A stretch of 64,000 nucleotides of DNA from Chelonoidis abingdonii (lineage: Eukaryota > Chordata > Testudines > Testudinidae), in the NCBI RefSeq assembly GCF_003597395.2, contig NC_133774.1, forward strand, positions 51,690,818 to 51,754,817, given 5' to 3'. The notes below the pieces were generated by a model. The model made no database searches. It was not told the origin of the DNA and saw nothing but the letters and a program-made list of their open reading frames with translations. A program made the position numbers and the translations under genes. Each line of letters begins with the position of its first letter. Positions within the stretch are counted from its first letter, which is position 1. Positions 47,731 to 60,323 of this stretch are shown here, one piece after another.

Positions 47731-48912
47731 GGTACGTCTACACTGCACGATTATTTCGAATTAGCTTAAACCGATATTACAAAACAGATCTAATAAAATC
47801 GGTTTAGCGCGTCCACAGTGGGATCACGATATCAATTGTTTGCGTCCATGGTCCAAAGCTACCATCGATTTCAGGAGCGGTGCACTGTGGGTAGCTGTTC
47901 CTCAGCTATCCCATAGTTCCCACTTCCGGGTTGAGAGCACAGTGCCTGATGGGGCAGAAAACATTGCCCCGGGTGGTGCTGGGTACAGCCTCACCCCTCC
48001 CTTTGTGAAGGCAGCAGACAACCCTTTATTTGGCACCTTTTTCCCGAGTGCATGAGCAACGCATAGGCACAGCAATCATGACGCCTGAGATCACAAACGG
48101 TATCCTGACGTGTCAACACCTTCGCGTACTCTCTGCCAGCCAGCTTCAGACACAGAGGGTGACCATTTTACAGTACTCAAGGAATTATTTATTTTACTTT
48201 CTTTACGTGCTGGGGGGGTGGAAAGAGACTGACAGCTGTTCCGTGAACCACCAAGACACCGTGTATTAAGCTACAGACATTGGCCTCAGCACAAGAATGC
48301 AAATAGTTTTCAGAGACTGCTGTGGAGACTGGTAGCTGTAGTCCTCATTACCCCCTCCCTCCCTCCATGAGCACCGTTTGAGTCTCTGCTTCCCGTTACG
48401 GTTTGTCACGCACCGCTGTGTATCCTGGAGTTATTTTCAAACGCTTTGGCATTTCCTGTTCTTTAACGGAGCTCTGATAAAACAGATTGTCTCACCAATA
48501 CAGCGATCAGATCTAGTATCTCCCGTAGGTTCAATGCAGGAGCTACTTTTGCATTGAACTGCATCGCCACCAGTGCTGATCAGAGTGGACACGTAAAGCA
48601 GGAAATGTCATTCTAAAGGGTTCGGGGCTTTTCCTGTTTACCGTACTCTGCATCCGAGTTCGATTGCGGACCAGAGCGGTCAGTGGTGCACTGGGGATAC
48701 CTCTAGGAGCCATAATGTCGATTTCCGTCCACACGAACCCTAATCCAAGTTATCACTTTCGAATTTAGCCAGCTACTCCTCTCGTCGAGGAGTTCCGAAA
48801 TCGATTTAAGGAGCCGTTTAACTCGATATTAATGACGACGTCGTGTGAACGGGTACAGCGTTAAATCGGTATATCGGCCATTAAACCGATTTAAAGTCGC
48901 AGTGTAGACCTG
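47731..48912. mobile_element. Unclassified TIR DNA transposon, copy 2
   Basis: The left end GGTACGTCTACACTGC is inverse to the right end GCAGTGTAGACCTG. GACAGAG is present at 47724-47730 and 48913-48919, of which CAGAG (5 bp) aligns with the CAAAG duplication of copy 1. Length is about 1.18 kb. Subterminal sequences are rich in AAACCGAT and TCGATTT. No protein is recognised in it. Confidence 0.7.
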
Positions 48913-49877
48913 GACAGAGTGAGCAAAGCTCTCTAATGATTATTTTCCACACTGCTAGTGAATAGAAAGTAAAAGGTCAGCGGCTATGTTCTCAAAATCC
49001 TCTATGTACTTGTAAATTAGCTTTGATACACATAGCTCTCTACATGCCTTTGTTTTGCGGAAACATTCCTGGATTGCTGTAGACACCAAGGAAACAAGTA
49101 AAACACAAATCATACTAATTTCAAGGGTCCCACTCCAACCTCCAGAAGAATTTTTTTATGGATAAAAATAATACTTCAGGGAAAAACAATGCACCCCAAC
49201 AGAATGATGCTATGTTTGAGGAACACCAATAAGTAAATCCCTTTTCAGTTTCTTTGGATGCAAGCAAAGGAAAAGGCCCTCCATATTTTCAGTGTTACTG
49301 TGAACAAACAAAAGCCCTATTTATGGGTATTACACATGTATTCACATATTAGGGGCTTGATTCTCTACTGCTTTGCATCATGTATAGTCATTTTCACCTG
49401 CTCAGAGTGAGTGCATGATGGGTTTAAATGTTATTGAATCAAGATTACACACACACAAACACTTACACAGGTGACAGCATTTCACACACACACACGTAAA
49501 TAACTACATAAAGAAAGGGGCCAGGCAGTAGACACTCAGACCCTCCTTTATAGCTAAATTCCAAAGGACAAACTACTCCCTTAACAAAAATTTAAATAAT
49601 AAATATTCTGAAGTCTACCCAAAAGATCTCAGCTGTTACAGATGACATCAGATAGGACATGAGAGCTACGAAGTTGGCAGAAGAGACTATATCAGGGCAT
49701 GTCAACCATTACATTAGAAACCAGCTCCTGATGCTCATGAATCCTTGAAGAAAAATTTGCTTTACCCTACCCTTAGGTGAGGAGGACGGATTCCAAAGAT
49801 CAAAGCAAGAGATCCCTTTGAAATGAATGAGGATTTTGGCCTAAAAACAACTGTGCAACATAACCCCAAGGTTGATG

Positions 49878-50164
49878 GGTTGTTTTTTTTTGTTTTTGTT
49901 TTTACAATTTGAATCTTTATTTAGTCATTAAGAATATCTAAATCTTCTGAGGCCTGGGCCTTGGATAGCTCCAAACTATGGTCCCTAATACAGCAAACAG
50001 AAAATAAAACCTTTTTAACTCTTCCGTCTTCTTTGGATGCTGGGGATATCAAATTGAGACCATCAAAAGGACATTTAAACCTCAGTGTTAGGTTAACACA
50101 GTTGCTCTCCATTATCCACAAGGCAGATAATATGAGTTCTGGAAGGCTCATTTTCCAACAGTGA
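49878..50164 (-). pseudogene. Possible processed pseudogene, unidentified
   Basis: On the minus strand an open frame (49921-50151) ends with SLELSKAQASEDLDILND and TGA-type context. AATAAA follows at 49916-49921, and about 15 bases later comes an A-rich tail (49880-49905, As with two C interruptions). Frame, signal and tail in this order suggest a retrocopy of an mRNA. I do not recognise the protein, and the frame (76 codons) may be part of a UTR. A second AATAAA-like site lies upstream at about 50168-50175. No target duplication was established. Confidence 0.35.
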
Positions 50165-50862
50165 TTTTTTTATTGAGTAAAAGAATTCATTTGTTCTGGT
50201 GTTTTTAACACAAAAACCAAACAAAACACACCATCAAGTAATGCTAATGCCGTGACAGTCCAAAATCCTCTGCACCAGCATCCTTGAGGCCCTTCGCCAC
50301 AGCTACGACGCTTCTAGCTGAAGAAGAAAGGATCAAGATCCTCTTTACAGCAGATCCTTAATTAGCTGGAGAAATCATTTGTTAGTGACATGAAACACTC
50401 CTTCCCTCTCATCGTCAGGGTCTGAACACAGTACTTCAGGCCCCAGTGACCCAAACTGCATCATTACCACCAGGCTGAAACAATACAGCTCACTGAGAGG
50501 ACTTAGAGAGTCCATGAGTGAAAAACTGGATTTTGTACACTGATCAGTAACCTCATTAGAATCTGAATGAAAAATGTTTTAGCAAGACTGACAGCAGTGG
50601 AGAAGCAAATTGCCCGAGTGGAACACATGCTGGTGCATGTAAAGGCTGAAGTTTAAAAAAAAATGGTAGAACAACTGAGGAAATAGGTAAGTTTTAAAAA
50701 ACAACAACAAATACATTGGGTTTTATGTTGAGACCCAAGCAAGAACAGGGTACCTAAGAATTTGGGACAGACCATCTGGCAACAAGAGAAAAGGATCTGC
50801 AGACTTGATGGAAACAGTTTAAAATATTCTAGAGGATGGTGATGATTGTGATGATAACATTA

Positions 50863-51262
50863 CAGGAACTCCTCACTTAAAGTCGTCCCAGTTAACATTG
50901 TTTCCATGTTAAGTTGCTGATCAATTAGAGAACATGCTCGTTTAAAGTTGTGAAATGCTCCCTTCTAACGTCATTTGGCAGCTGCCTCTGTTTTGTCCAC
51001 TGCTTGCAGGAAGAGCAGCCCGCTGCAGCTAGCTGGTGGGGGCTTGGAACTAGGGTGGACCAGCAGCCCCCCTATCAGCTCCTCACTCCCCTAAGTCCCC
51101 AGTGCAGCAGCTGTCCTTCCTCCCACTGCCATGTGCTGCTCCTGCCCTCTGCCTTGGAGCTGCTCCCAGAGACTCCTGCTTCCTGTTCGTGGAGCGGAAA
51201 AAGGGCTAATGTTAAGGTGTCTCCCTCTCCCCCCTGCTCCTGCACCCGACTTACCCCTTTGT
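50863..51262 (+). mobile_element. Tigger-like MITE, copy B (truncated)
   Basis: Begins CAGGAACTCCTCACTTAA after TA (50861-50862) and follows copy A closely (CAGGAAGAGCAGCCC, CTAGCTGGTGGGGGCTTGG) until about 51262, where homology stops. The right half and right end are missing. It lies about 475 bp from copy C in opposite orientation. Confidence 0.75.
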
Positions 51263-51737
51263 CTTTTAAATATCTTGGGTTAGTCTGCCCTTCAGTTTGA
51301 TAGGTCTCTCTGTTTAGAACTGTGGACTGTGTTATTATTCTGAACTTAATTACTGTGATGCACTCATTCTTCCTCAAAATAGTCTCTCTAAAATCTCCCT
51401 CTCCCACCCAAAATGGAGGATGCAATCAAATTTCATATGGTTCAACCTCAGTTTTGTGACTGGCTAGAGGTTCGGGTCCTTCCCCTTATGATTAATTTGT
51501 CAACTAAAAATCCCTCCGCAGTAATACACTGCAGTGTGTTGTAGTTTTTTTAAATGATTTTTAACAACCAAAATCAAAACCAGTCAAACTGATTTTCTTT
51601 TAACCATTTAGCTGACACCTCATCAGGCAGATTTCATTTGGGCTCGCACTTGCATGTAATAAAGCCCTGAAAATAGAAGATTAAAGCAAAGATTTTGATG
51701 CAGATTGAACAGTAACTGCATGGTCCACCCTAACATT

Positions 51738-52751
51738 CAGGAACTCCTCACTTAACATGGTAGTTATGTTCCTGGAAAATGTGACTTTAAGCGAAACGAT
51801 GTTAAGCAAATCCAATTTCCCCATAAGAATTAAAGTAAATGAGGGGGTTAGGTTCCAGGAAATTTTTATCACCAGACAAAAGCTTTTATATATATATATA
51901 TATATATATATCACACACACATACACACACACACACACACACACAGTATAAGTTTTAAACAAACAATTTAACACTGGTACACGGTGATGATGATTGTGAA
52001 GCTTAATTGAGGTGGAGGAGTCAGAGCGTGGGATATTTCCCAGGGAATGCCTTACTGCTAAATGAACTAGCAATTGACTGAACCTTCAAGGGTTAACTCT
52101 TACAAAACTCTGCAAGGCAGCAGGAAAGGAGGGAGGGCAAACAGAGACAGAGAGACACACCCTGTGTGTGAGAGAAAAAATGTGCATTTCCCCTTTAAGT
52201 AGCTGACCCCAGGCTTAAGTACACTGCCTTGTTAATTAAATCAGCTTGCTGAGACCTGAGATGGCAGCTACTGCCTAGAAGATCCCTCACTCAGTTGTGT
52301 GTTCCTCCTGCTCTATGGAAGATGAGGTAAGCGGGGTGCAGGAGCAGGGGAGAGGGGGAAACACCTTGACAGCCCCCCCCTTTTCTCTCCTCCCCCGCCC
52401 ATATAGCAAGCAGAAGTCTCTGGGAGCAGGTCCAAGGCAGAGGGCAGGAGCAGCACATGTCAGTGGGGGGAGGGACAGCTGAACTGCAGGCAGCTGCTGG
52501 ACAGGGAACTTAGGCGAGTGGGGAGATGATAGGGGAAGCTGATGGGGGGCTGCTGGTCCACCCTGGTTCCAAGCCTCCACCAGCTAGCTGCAGCGGGCTG
52601 CTCTTCCTGCAAGCAGTGGACAAAACAGGCTGCTGCCAAACGACGTTAGAAGGGAGCATTTCACAACTTTAAACGAGTATGTTCCCTAATCGATCAGCAA
52701 CTTAACATGGAAACAAAGTTAACTGGGACGACTTTAAGTGAGGAGTTACTG
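51738..52751 (-). mobile_element. Tigger-like MITE, copy C
   Basis: Complete 1,014-bp copy in reverse: CAGGAACTCCTCACTTAA at left and TTAAGTGAGGAGTTACTG at right. TA follows at 52752-52753; the left flank is TT. It contains the GATGTTAAGC/GCTTAA subterminal region and a TA/CA microsatellite missing from copy A. Confidence 0.8.
51886..51945. repeat. (TA)n(CA)n microsatellite in MITE copy C
   Basis: About 26 bp of TA followed by about 35 bp of CA-rich repeat. The frames crossing it are artefacts. Confidence 0.95.
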
Positions 52752-54012
52752 TACAAACTTATTGCACATGATCCAAGTTTCCAGGCCTCTATCTGAATCC
52801 CTTGAATAGCAATGAGAGAAAACAAGTTGACCAATTTGTTGTTAGTTCTTCATAAATTGAATTGGTATCTTCTACCTCAAAATTTAAACTATTTTCTGCC
52901 TTATAAAATGAGCTATGCTGTGGATTGCGATAATTACCACACTACTACTGGAATACTTTGGGGTTTTTTTACACCACTTCAGCAAATTCCCAGTGAAATC
53001 TTTTGAAGGAAATTGAATGCACTAAATCAAGTTGTTTGCACGTACACTGTTGATTAACTGACTAATTGTACCAAATGTTTTATCACTAAATATTGATTTG
53101 CTGCATCATTTGCCAATTTTATGTGACATTTAACTTGCTGTCAAACTACTGCCATATATCAAGTACAGACAAACTTTTGACCTTTCACCTTATTAGCTAC
53201 TGTCAGAGGCAAATTCTCCCCCACCACAGGCATTTCTGACCTTCAAAAACAGCTTTTTCGCATACTTTTTCATAAATTTCCATTTCAGTTTTAAGGTTTT
53301 TCCATCACCCTGATACCCCTTCAGGCCAAAAAAAACCAACCAAAGAAATAAAGGAATTTAAAAACCTAAAACTTCAAAAAAAAATCTGAAACAAATCAAT
53401 CTAAAAAGAAAAAACAAAAAAACAACAACAAAAAGTAAATAAAATAAAAAAAATAAAAAACACAAACCCTACCCCAAGCAAAGATTTTATTCCCAAAATG
53501 GAGAAGTGCCAGAATCCCCATGAAGTATACTAGAGACTTTGCTTCCAATTTTACAGATACTATGGTGATGTGTGGCAGTTTAAAACTGATACAAAGATAT
53601 ACAGATGAAGATCAACAAAATAAAACAAATGTCTACAAATGTTGCTTTTCCAAATAGTGGGAATCCTAACTCTGCTGATAAATTTACTCTTGACACAGCT
53701 TAAGAAAAAAGTATTTTGAGTCATCAGGCACTGATCTATTTATTTATTCAACTGCAAGTTATTGTCTAACTAGAATTAAAATATATTCCGCTTTACAGAG
53801 AGTTTAAAAGACAATGTCCCTGCCACTAGGGGCTTGCAATCTCTTCAAAAAAAAAAATCAATAATTCTAGTAGAGAATGTTGAAGTGTTTTAAGGAACAA
53901 TTCAAAGGCAAAGCTGTTACTGAGTGGGTTACTGGCTAAGCCTCTGAGCCTTAGTTTCTGGATTTCTAGTGTAAGTAGGGATTCAAAATTCAAACTGATT
54001 ACATGTGCATAC

Positions 54013-54122
54013 CAGGGTAACCAGCTGTCCCTTTGGACTGAGTTTTTCCCAGTTATGAGGGACAGTCCAATGTCCCAGCTGGTTGTAGTGAAACTGGGAA
54101 GTGGCCAACCACCTGGCAACCC
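54013..54122. mobile_element. Short MITE with CAGGGTAACCA ends
   Basis: A 110-bp element with CAGGGTAACCAGCTG at left and CACCTGGCAACCCTG at right, inverted relative to each other. A subterminal CTGTCCC/GGGACAG pair is also inverted. No clear target duplication. It has no coding capacity. Confidence 0.65.
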
Positions 54123-55359
54123 TGTTTCCCCTCTTTTTAGCTAGCCACTGCTCTCTCCTGGTTGCTGTCACAACTGTCTTTTTGCTGGGTCCAAGTGTGC
54201 CACCTCTTCTTCAGCCAGCTGTTCCTTTATTGATTAGGCCATTTACCATCAATGCCACAGAGCATATGGCATGATCCCAGATGCCTCATATTCCACTGTT
54301 AGGTAGTGTGACAAACTGAATGGTGAAGTGGCCAGCAAAGAAAAAAGAGTCAGCACTAGCAGAGCTAGGCCCACCAGCTGCCAACTGCGAGCAGCAAGTC
54401 ACAACAGTGGCAGTGTAATATGTCAGCGCAGCATTAGGAGCCCACCCCAATATAAGCAGCAGCAAGATCATGTAAGTAGAGGGATATGGAGCAGGTAGGG
54501 TGTGGTTGTGTAGGGAAGATGCAAGCTAGCTGGGGAAAAAGAGAGAGCCAGCATATCTGGGCAGAAAAAGAGGGAGGATACATGGCTGTCTGTAGGAGAG
54601 GGAGTGAGAGTGCCTGTTGAAGGAATTTGAGAGCATGGAGAAGAGAAGGCAAGAAAGCTAGGTGGAGTCTATAAGAAGTGGACACCTAATTCTTAAAAAG
54701 TATCTTAACTCTTATTGGCTCTTTCTGTGTGCTGCAAGCTCTTTTCTATCAGTTTCATGGTAACAAATGGCAGGTCGATGTTCCATATAAATAAGTTTCT
54801 TTCTGGATTTTCCTTTAAAACATTCAAAGGTATGTGGTCAATTACTTAAAAAGGAACAAGTTAATCTTATTTAGGATTGTCCTTACATCTTGTTTTTGTA
54901 GACTAGTAGAACTGTATTTTAATAGTACTGTACTTGCCAATATATTATCTGAGCAACTCACATATGTTAAAAGCCACAAGTCAGACCAAAAGGTCCATCC
55001 AGCCTAGTATCCAGTCTATCGACAGTGACCAATGCCAAGTGTCCCAGAGGGAGTGAACCTAACAGGTAATGATCAAGTGATCTCTCTCTTGTCACCCATC
55101 TGCAACCTCTAACAAACGGAGGCTAGGGACACCATTCATTACCCATCCTGGCTAATAGCCATTAATGGACTTAACCTCCATGAATTTATCTAGTTCTCTT
55201 TTAAACTCTGTTATAGTCCTAGACTTCACAACCTCCTCAGGCAAGGAGTTCCACAGGTTGACTGTGTGTTGTGTGAAGAACTTCCTTTTGTTTGTTTTAA
55301 ACCTGCTGCCCATTAATTTCATTTGGTGGCCCCTAGTTCTTATATTATGAGAACAAGTA

Positions 55360-57693
55360 CAGGTGAATCGCATCATATGCACATTTAACTTATGTGAATT
55401 CAACTACACGCGCTCAACAAAAAAAAGAAAAACAACAAGATACCTGTAAATAGTGTGGGTGATTCCACCCACCATTCCACTCAATGAACATATGCCCTGG
55501 AGTGACCGTGAGATGGGAGATGTGAATCTGCTGTTCCCTCAGTCGATCTCAGTTCCCACGTGCCTCTCATAGTGTGAGCATCTCACTGTGCTGAGTGTGA
55601 TTCTAGTGTTTAAAGATACGTATTTTTCATACAACATGGCCCCTAAACGCAAACCAACTACTTCATCTGGTGCTCAACCGAAAAAACAGTGATCTGTTCC
55701 AATGCTGGAGGAAAAACTGGCTGTGTTGGACTTATTGAAAGACAGTATGTCGGTCTCCAATGTGGCGCGTAAATATGGCTATAACGAATCTAGCATCTGT
55801 GCCATCGAGAGTCGAGAGAGAGAAATTCGTCAAGCCGTGGCATCAAGTGCTCCAATAACTGATAAGGTGATGAGCCAGGTACATGAGAAGACTAATGCCT
55901 TTTCAGTCTTCACTAAACTTATGGCTGGAAGACATGAACCGCAAACATATGCCTATCGATGGCAACACACATTGTAAGAAAAGGCTCTTAGCCTCTATGC
56001 GCTGTTCAAACCTCCTGCCGAAGAGGGACAGCATTCTGATGAGAAGGAATTCAAAGCCAGCCAAGGTTGGCTTAACAGTTTTAGGAACCGCTTCAACCTC
56101 AAAAACATGCAGACTGCTGGTGAAGCTGCATCTGCCAATGAAGATGCAGCAAAAGCCTACCTCGAACAATTAAAGAAAATCATAGAAGAAAAGTGCTGTC
56201 TTCCAGAACAAGTTTTCAATGCTGACGAGACTGGGCTCTTCTGGAAAAAAAATGCCCAACCGCACTTACATTTCAAAGTCAGAAAGACAAGCCCCTGGCT
56301 TCAAAGCAGCTAAAGCCCATGTGACTATGTTGTTTTGTGGCAATGTGGCTAGGCATTTAATAAAGCTGGGCTTGCTCTACAGGACTGCAAATCCCCATGC
56401 CCTAAAAAGGCAAGAACACAAATCTCCTGCCTGTGTTCTGGCAATCAAATAAAAAGGCTTGGGTGATGGCAGCATTATTTCTGGATTAGTTCCACAAGTG
56501 TTTCATTCCCGAGGTCGAGGTACCTCGAAGAGAAAGGACTTGACTTTAAAGTGTTGCTGATCATAGACAATGCTCCTGGCCACTCTGAGGCACTCCAGTT
56601 TGCACATAATGACGCTGAAGTCATCTTTTTCCCCCCTGCAATACCACCTCCATCCTCCAACCTCTCAACCAAAGTGTGATTTGCTGTTTCAAGGCTATGT
56701 ATACGAGGCTTATGTTCTCACGGATACGTAGCGCTATGGATGCTGATCCCAATCTTAATGTGATGGAGTGTTGGAAGTACTTCAAAATTGCCAATTGCAT
56801 CACTTATATTAAATCGGCAATGGATGTAATCAAGCCTGAAACAGTCAATGTATGTTGACAAACCTATGGAAAGAATATATGAATGATTTTAACGGTTTCC
56901 CCACCATTGAAAAAGAAATGAAACACATTGTTCAGGTGGCCAGGCAAGTGGTGATGGCTTCATCGACACTCTTGAGGAAGAAATTGAAGAATTAATTGAG
57001 AGACATTGAGAATCGTTGACTAGCGAAGAGTTAGAGGAACTGAGAAAATCATCTACAAAAGACAAAGATGATGACGATGAACAGGAAGAGCCAGCAAGTT
57101 GGAATCTTCATAAATTTGCTGAAGTGTTCCAAGCAGCGAAACACTTGAATGATTTAATTTCTGAATATTATCCCTCTATGGAACAAAGCCTCAAAATCAC
57201 ACAAAGTATTATGGACGATTTGAGACCGTATCAAGAAATGTTTGAGCAGATCAAGAGATAACAGCGACAGTTGCTGATTATCATGTTTTTCAAGGAAAAA
57301 CAACCAGCAGCAGATGATGCTATGCAATCAACTTCTCAAGGTGAATCAGAGCCAACCACTTGGTCTACGACTCACTCTTTGTCACCCAAGCTCTCCATCT
57401 CCTCCATCCCCTGGATCAACATCAAGCCCTGATGACCCCCTGTAATTACCCCCTGTAATTAAAAATACAGTAAAATTATATTTTGCATATGTACTCTATT
57501 ATATACTGTACATTACTGCATACATTTTACATTTATACATATTACTGTACAGAGTTGTATACACAAAACCATGTACAGTATACTGTACTTTATGGGAGAT
57601 TTAAGGGATTTTCAAGGGTAATTTTGACTATGTGATTTTCGCCTTACACGCTGACTTTAGAACCTAACCCCTACATAAGATGCAACTCCACTG
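55360..57693 (+). mobile_element. Tigger/pogo DNA transposon, both ends present
   Basis: A 2,334-bp element from CAGGTGAATCGCATCATATG to GCATCTTATG-type inverted sequence ending TGCAACTCCACTG. TA lies on both sides (55358-55359 and 57694-57695). It carries a decayed DDE transposase (separate entry). It is inserted into CR1 sequence whose two parts join across it. Confidence 0.9.
55636..57262 (+). pseudogene. Tigger transposase pseudogene
   Basis: The coding remnant starts MAPKRKPTTSSGAQPKK at 55636 and meets a TGA after 18 codons. In the same frame it continues with LAVLDLLKDSMSVSNVARKY, a psq-type/CENP-B-like N-terminal helix-turn-helix. A frameshift follows near 55920. The DDE domain shows its first Asp in FNADETGLFWKK (about 56215) and its second in LLIIDNAPGH (about 56555), with a frameshift in the A-run between them (about 56250). 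The region of the third acidic residue (about 56665) carries a stop. A C-terminal acidic piece (EELEELRKSS, DDDDEQEEP) is at 57016-57261. Several stops and frameshifts mean it cannot make a working enzyme. Confidence 0.88.
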
Positions 57694-59020
57694 TAAATAA
57701 CTTTTCATTATTCACTTTCTCCACACCACTCATGATTTTATATATCCCCCTTTAGTCTCCTCTTTTCTAAACTGAAAAGTCCTAGCCTCTTTAATCTCTC
57801 CTTATATGGGACCCATTCCAACCCCCTAATCATTTTAGTCACCCTTCTCTGAATCTTTTCTAATGTCAGTATATCTTTTTTGAGATGAGGCAACCACATC
57901 TGTACACAGTACTCAAGATGTGGGCATACCATGGATTTATATAAGGGCAATAAAATATTCTCAGTCATATTCTCTATCCCTTGCATCAAAAAATGTTGAC
58001 TATTTCAAAATCTATTAACAATGAATGACACTTCTTTTTAGATTCACTTACTAAGTCACCTTTTTTGGCTATTGTCCACTGCTCAGTCAATGGCAAGATA
58101 ACTGCAATTCTTTTATTCGATATATCAGAGTGCCTGACTATACACACATACATCATTTAAAAACATATCCTAACTATTTAGTATATTAAAACTCTAAATA
58201 AAAGGGCAGCAGAAAACAGAAACCAGGACCCTCACCCTGCTCCCACTGAATTTTTGTCCTATGTATAAATACCAGCTAAATATTTAATGTTTTGCATAAA
58301 CTGCAAGAGTAGGAGCAAATCTAATCCATCTCATCCTTTCTTTATCTTTCATCAACTTCTTATAGACAGAAAGGTATGTGTTCCATTTTAAAATAGTCAT
58401 CAAGCTTTGTAAACCTCCATTTTATAAGCATCATGCTCATAGGAAGCTATTGCAGTCAATTCATCATACTGTATGAGCAAACCTTTGTTATAAGGATGCA
58501 ATCATTCTTTCATGTTCTCATAATAATCTTTCCCCAACCCTATCCCCCTAATTTTAAATACCTAGAAAATGGCGAAGGCAGGGAAACTGTATTCAGTATT
58601 TCCACTGAATACTACAGCTCTAACATTCTAACACTATGATTTTTCTGCAGAAGTGAATGTGAATTTGGAGTGTTGGTTTTCAGTTACACAGCAGATTGCT
58701 CTATTACCCACATAATTGGCAGCTACCGTGTGGTGTGATGAAAGACTGCAGGGATGTGGAGCTGACTCATCAATCCTGAAGGTTACTGAAGTCCCAGGCC
58801 TGGAATTTAACTGGGAATAATACCAACCAGAGAGAGGAAAGGTAACATGGCAATGTCGAATGTTCTCTTGTTTAGGACAAAAAAGTACATTTCTTCTTTT
58901 AGTACCTGAACACATTTATGACCCAGAAATTAAAATAATCATGAGTGTTGCAGTCTAATTCCAAGTGAAATTTCCTCTGTAATTGTTCAGATAATCTGAT
59001 AATTTAACCTCATGTAATCA

Positions 59021-60323
59021 TTTGTAAGGGGACTGTTGCCCCCTTACTAACATTCAGTGGGGGGTTTGATTGCTAGCTCTCAGCACTAAAAGGGGAGGGA
59101 TCGATGGCAAATCAGGACCCTGAGACTGACAGTCCCCAGGAACAATGGTGAGAGGACGATGCTCCAGGTCAGCCTGATTGACAGGGCGGGCAGGCTAATC
59201 AAAGAGACAGAAGGCCAGGGTGGGTCCCATCCTCCCTGTGAGCTGGAATTGCCTGGGTCAGACAGAGTGGGGCCGAGCTAAGGAGAGAGCAGGGGCCCGA
59301 GCTAAGCTGCTAGGAGCAGAGCTGCAGCCCAAAAGGCCAGAACACAGCCCAGAGAGAGTCGACCAGCCCTGGGAGGGGAGCTGCAGTAACCAGAGCCAGA
59401 GAGGCCAGACAAGCAGCTCAGGAAGCAGGTGAGAGCTGAGAGATAGTCACAGAAGCAGCCTGCAGAGCAGATCTGCCCTGGGAGCAGAGCTGGAGCCAGA
59501 GAGGACAGAGAAGCAGCCCAGGAAGCTGAAGGCAGAGCAGGAGCAGCAGCCGTGCTGAGGCAGTGTGGAGCTGGGGCTGGAGCAATCCGGAGCTGGGTGC
59601 GGTGAGCAGCTGGGGAGAGCGAGGGGGAACCTGGGCAGTGGGCCCAGCACAGGGAGACGCCTCAGCCAAGAGGCTTTGCAGGCCAGACTTGGAGGGGGAT
59701 TGTAACCCTGACAGAGCGGAGGTGACACTGGGGAGAAGAATCCCTGCCACCCAGAGCCTGAGAGTGTGTGGCCACCGACAGAGCAATTGTCCAACCCGCA
59801 GCGTCCCTGCAGCATAGCCAGGGCCTGAGAAGGAGGCCTGGGATCTACAACGAACAGACTGTGAACTGCCCTGAGATTCCAGAGAGACTGTTTGTAATGT
59901 TCTCTGCCACAGAGAAGGGTGATGTGTTTTCCTTTAACCTTTTCCATTTTTCCTTATTCTTTTTTTAAATTAATTATTAATTTAATAACTTGTATTTGCT
60001 TTAAATTGTATGATGTGATCAGTGGGTCAGGGAGGTGCCCAGTGCAAAGAGAGTACCCCGGAGTGGGGACACCCTAGCCCCTGTCCTAGGTGACCACAGC
60101 AGGGTTGGGGGTTGAGCCCCCCAGGAATCCTGGGCCCAGCCTTGTTGGGGTTACGAGGACTCTGCCAGACAGGAGAGTGGAAGGGGAGTCCTCAAGGGCA
60201 GGGAGGCCTCTGGGTAAAGGAAGTGGGAGCGAGGACTCAGATCCTTTCGCCAGCCCACTTCACCGGGGTAGTGCAGAAGCCAGGAAAGTTCCCCACAATA
60301 GCGGGACCATTCCCCCGCTTACA
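59021..60323 (+). mobile_element. Probable solo LTR, about 1.3 kb
   Basis: Starts near TGTAAGGGGACTGTTG (59023) and ends CCCCCGCTTACA (60323), the ends forming a short inverted repeat (TGTAAG/CTTACA). TAATCA occurs just outside both ends (59015-59020 and 60324-60329), though with a 2-base offset at the left. The interior is a GA-rich block with CAGAGC/AGCAGC repeats, then an AT-rich stretch (59945-60015). No retroviral gene is present. The frames on both strands of the GA-rich part are compositional. Confidence 0.55.

Larger units (their letters stand above)
54970..57990 (-). mobile_element. CR1 LINE, 3' part, split by Tigger
   Basis: Antisense CR1. 54970-55357 holds the 3' UTR and the ORF2 C-terminus, readable on the minus strand as VNLWNSLPEEVVKSRTITEF and then KRELDKFM (frame 55152-55403). 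The upstream part of ORF2 resumes at 57696-57990 (minus frame with VCPHLEYCVQMW and LEKIQRRVTKMIRGLEW). These are typical endings of CR1 reverse-transcriptase proteins. The element is 5'-truncated. The insertion of the Tigger between the parts dates the CR1 as older. Confidence 0.85.

Noticed and set aside
59418..59947. Overlapping frames of 122-166 codons on the minus strand and others on the plus strand
   Set aside because: They fall in a GA/CAG-rich block of a probable LTR; sequence is Leu/Pro/Ser-biased with no recognisable domain.
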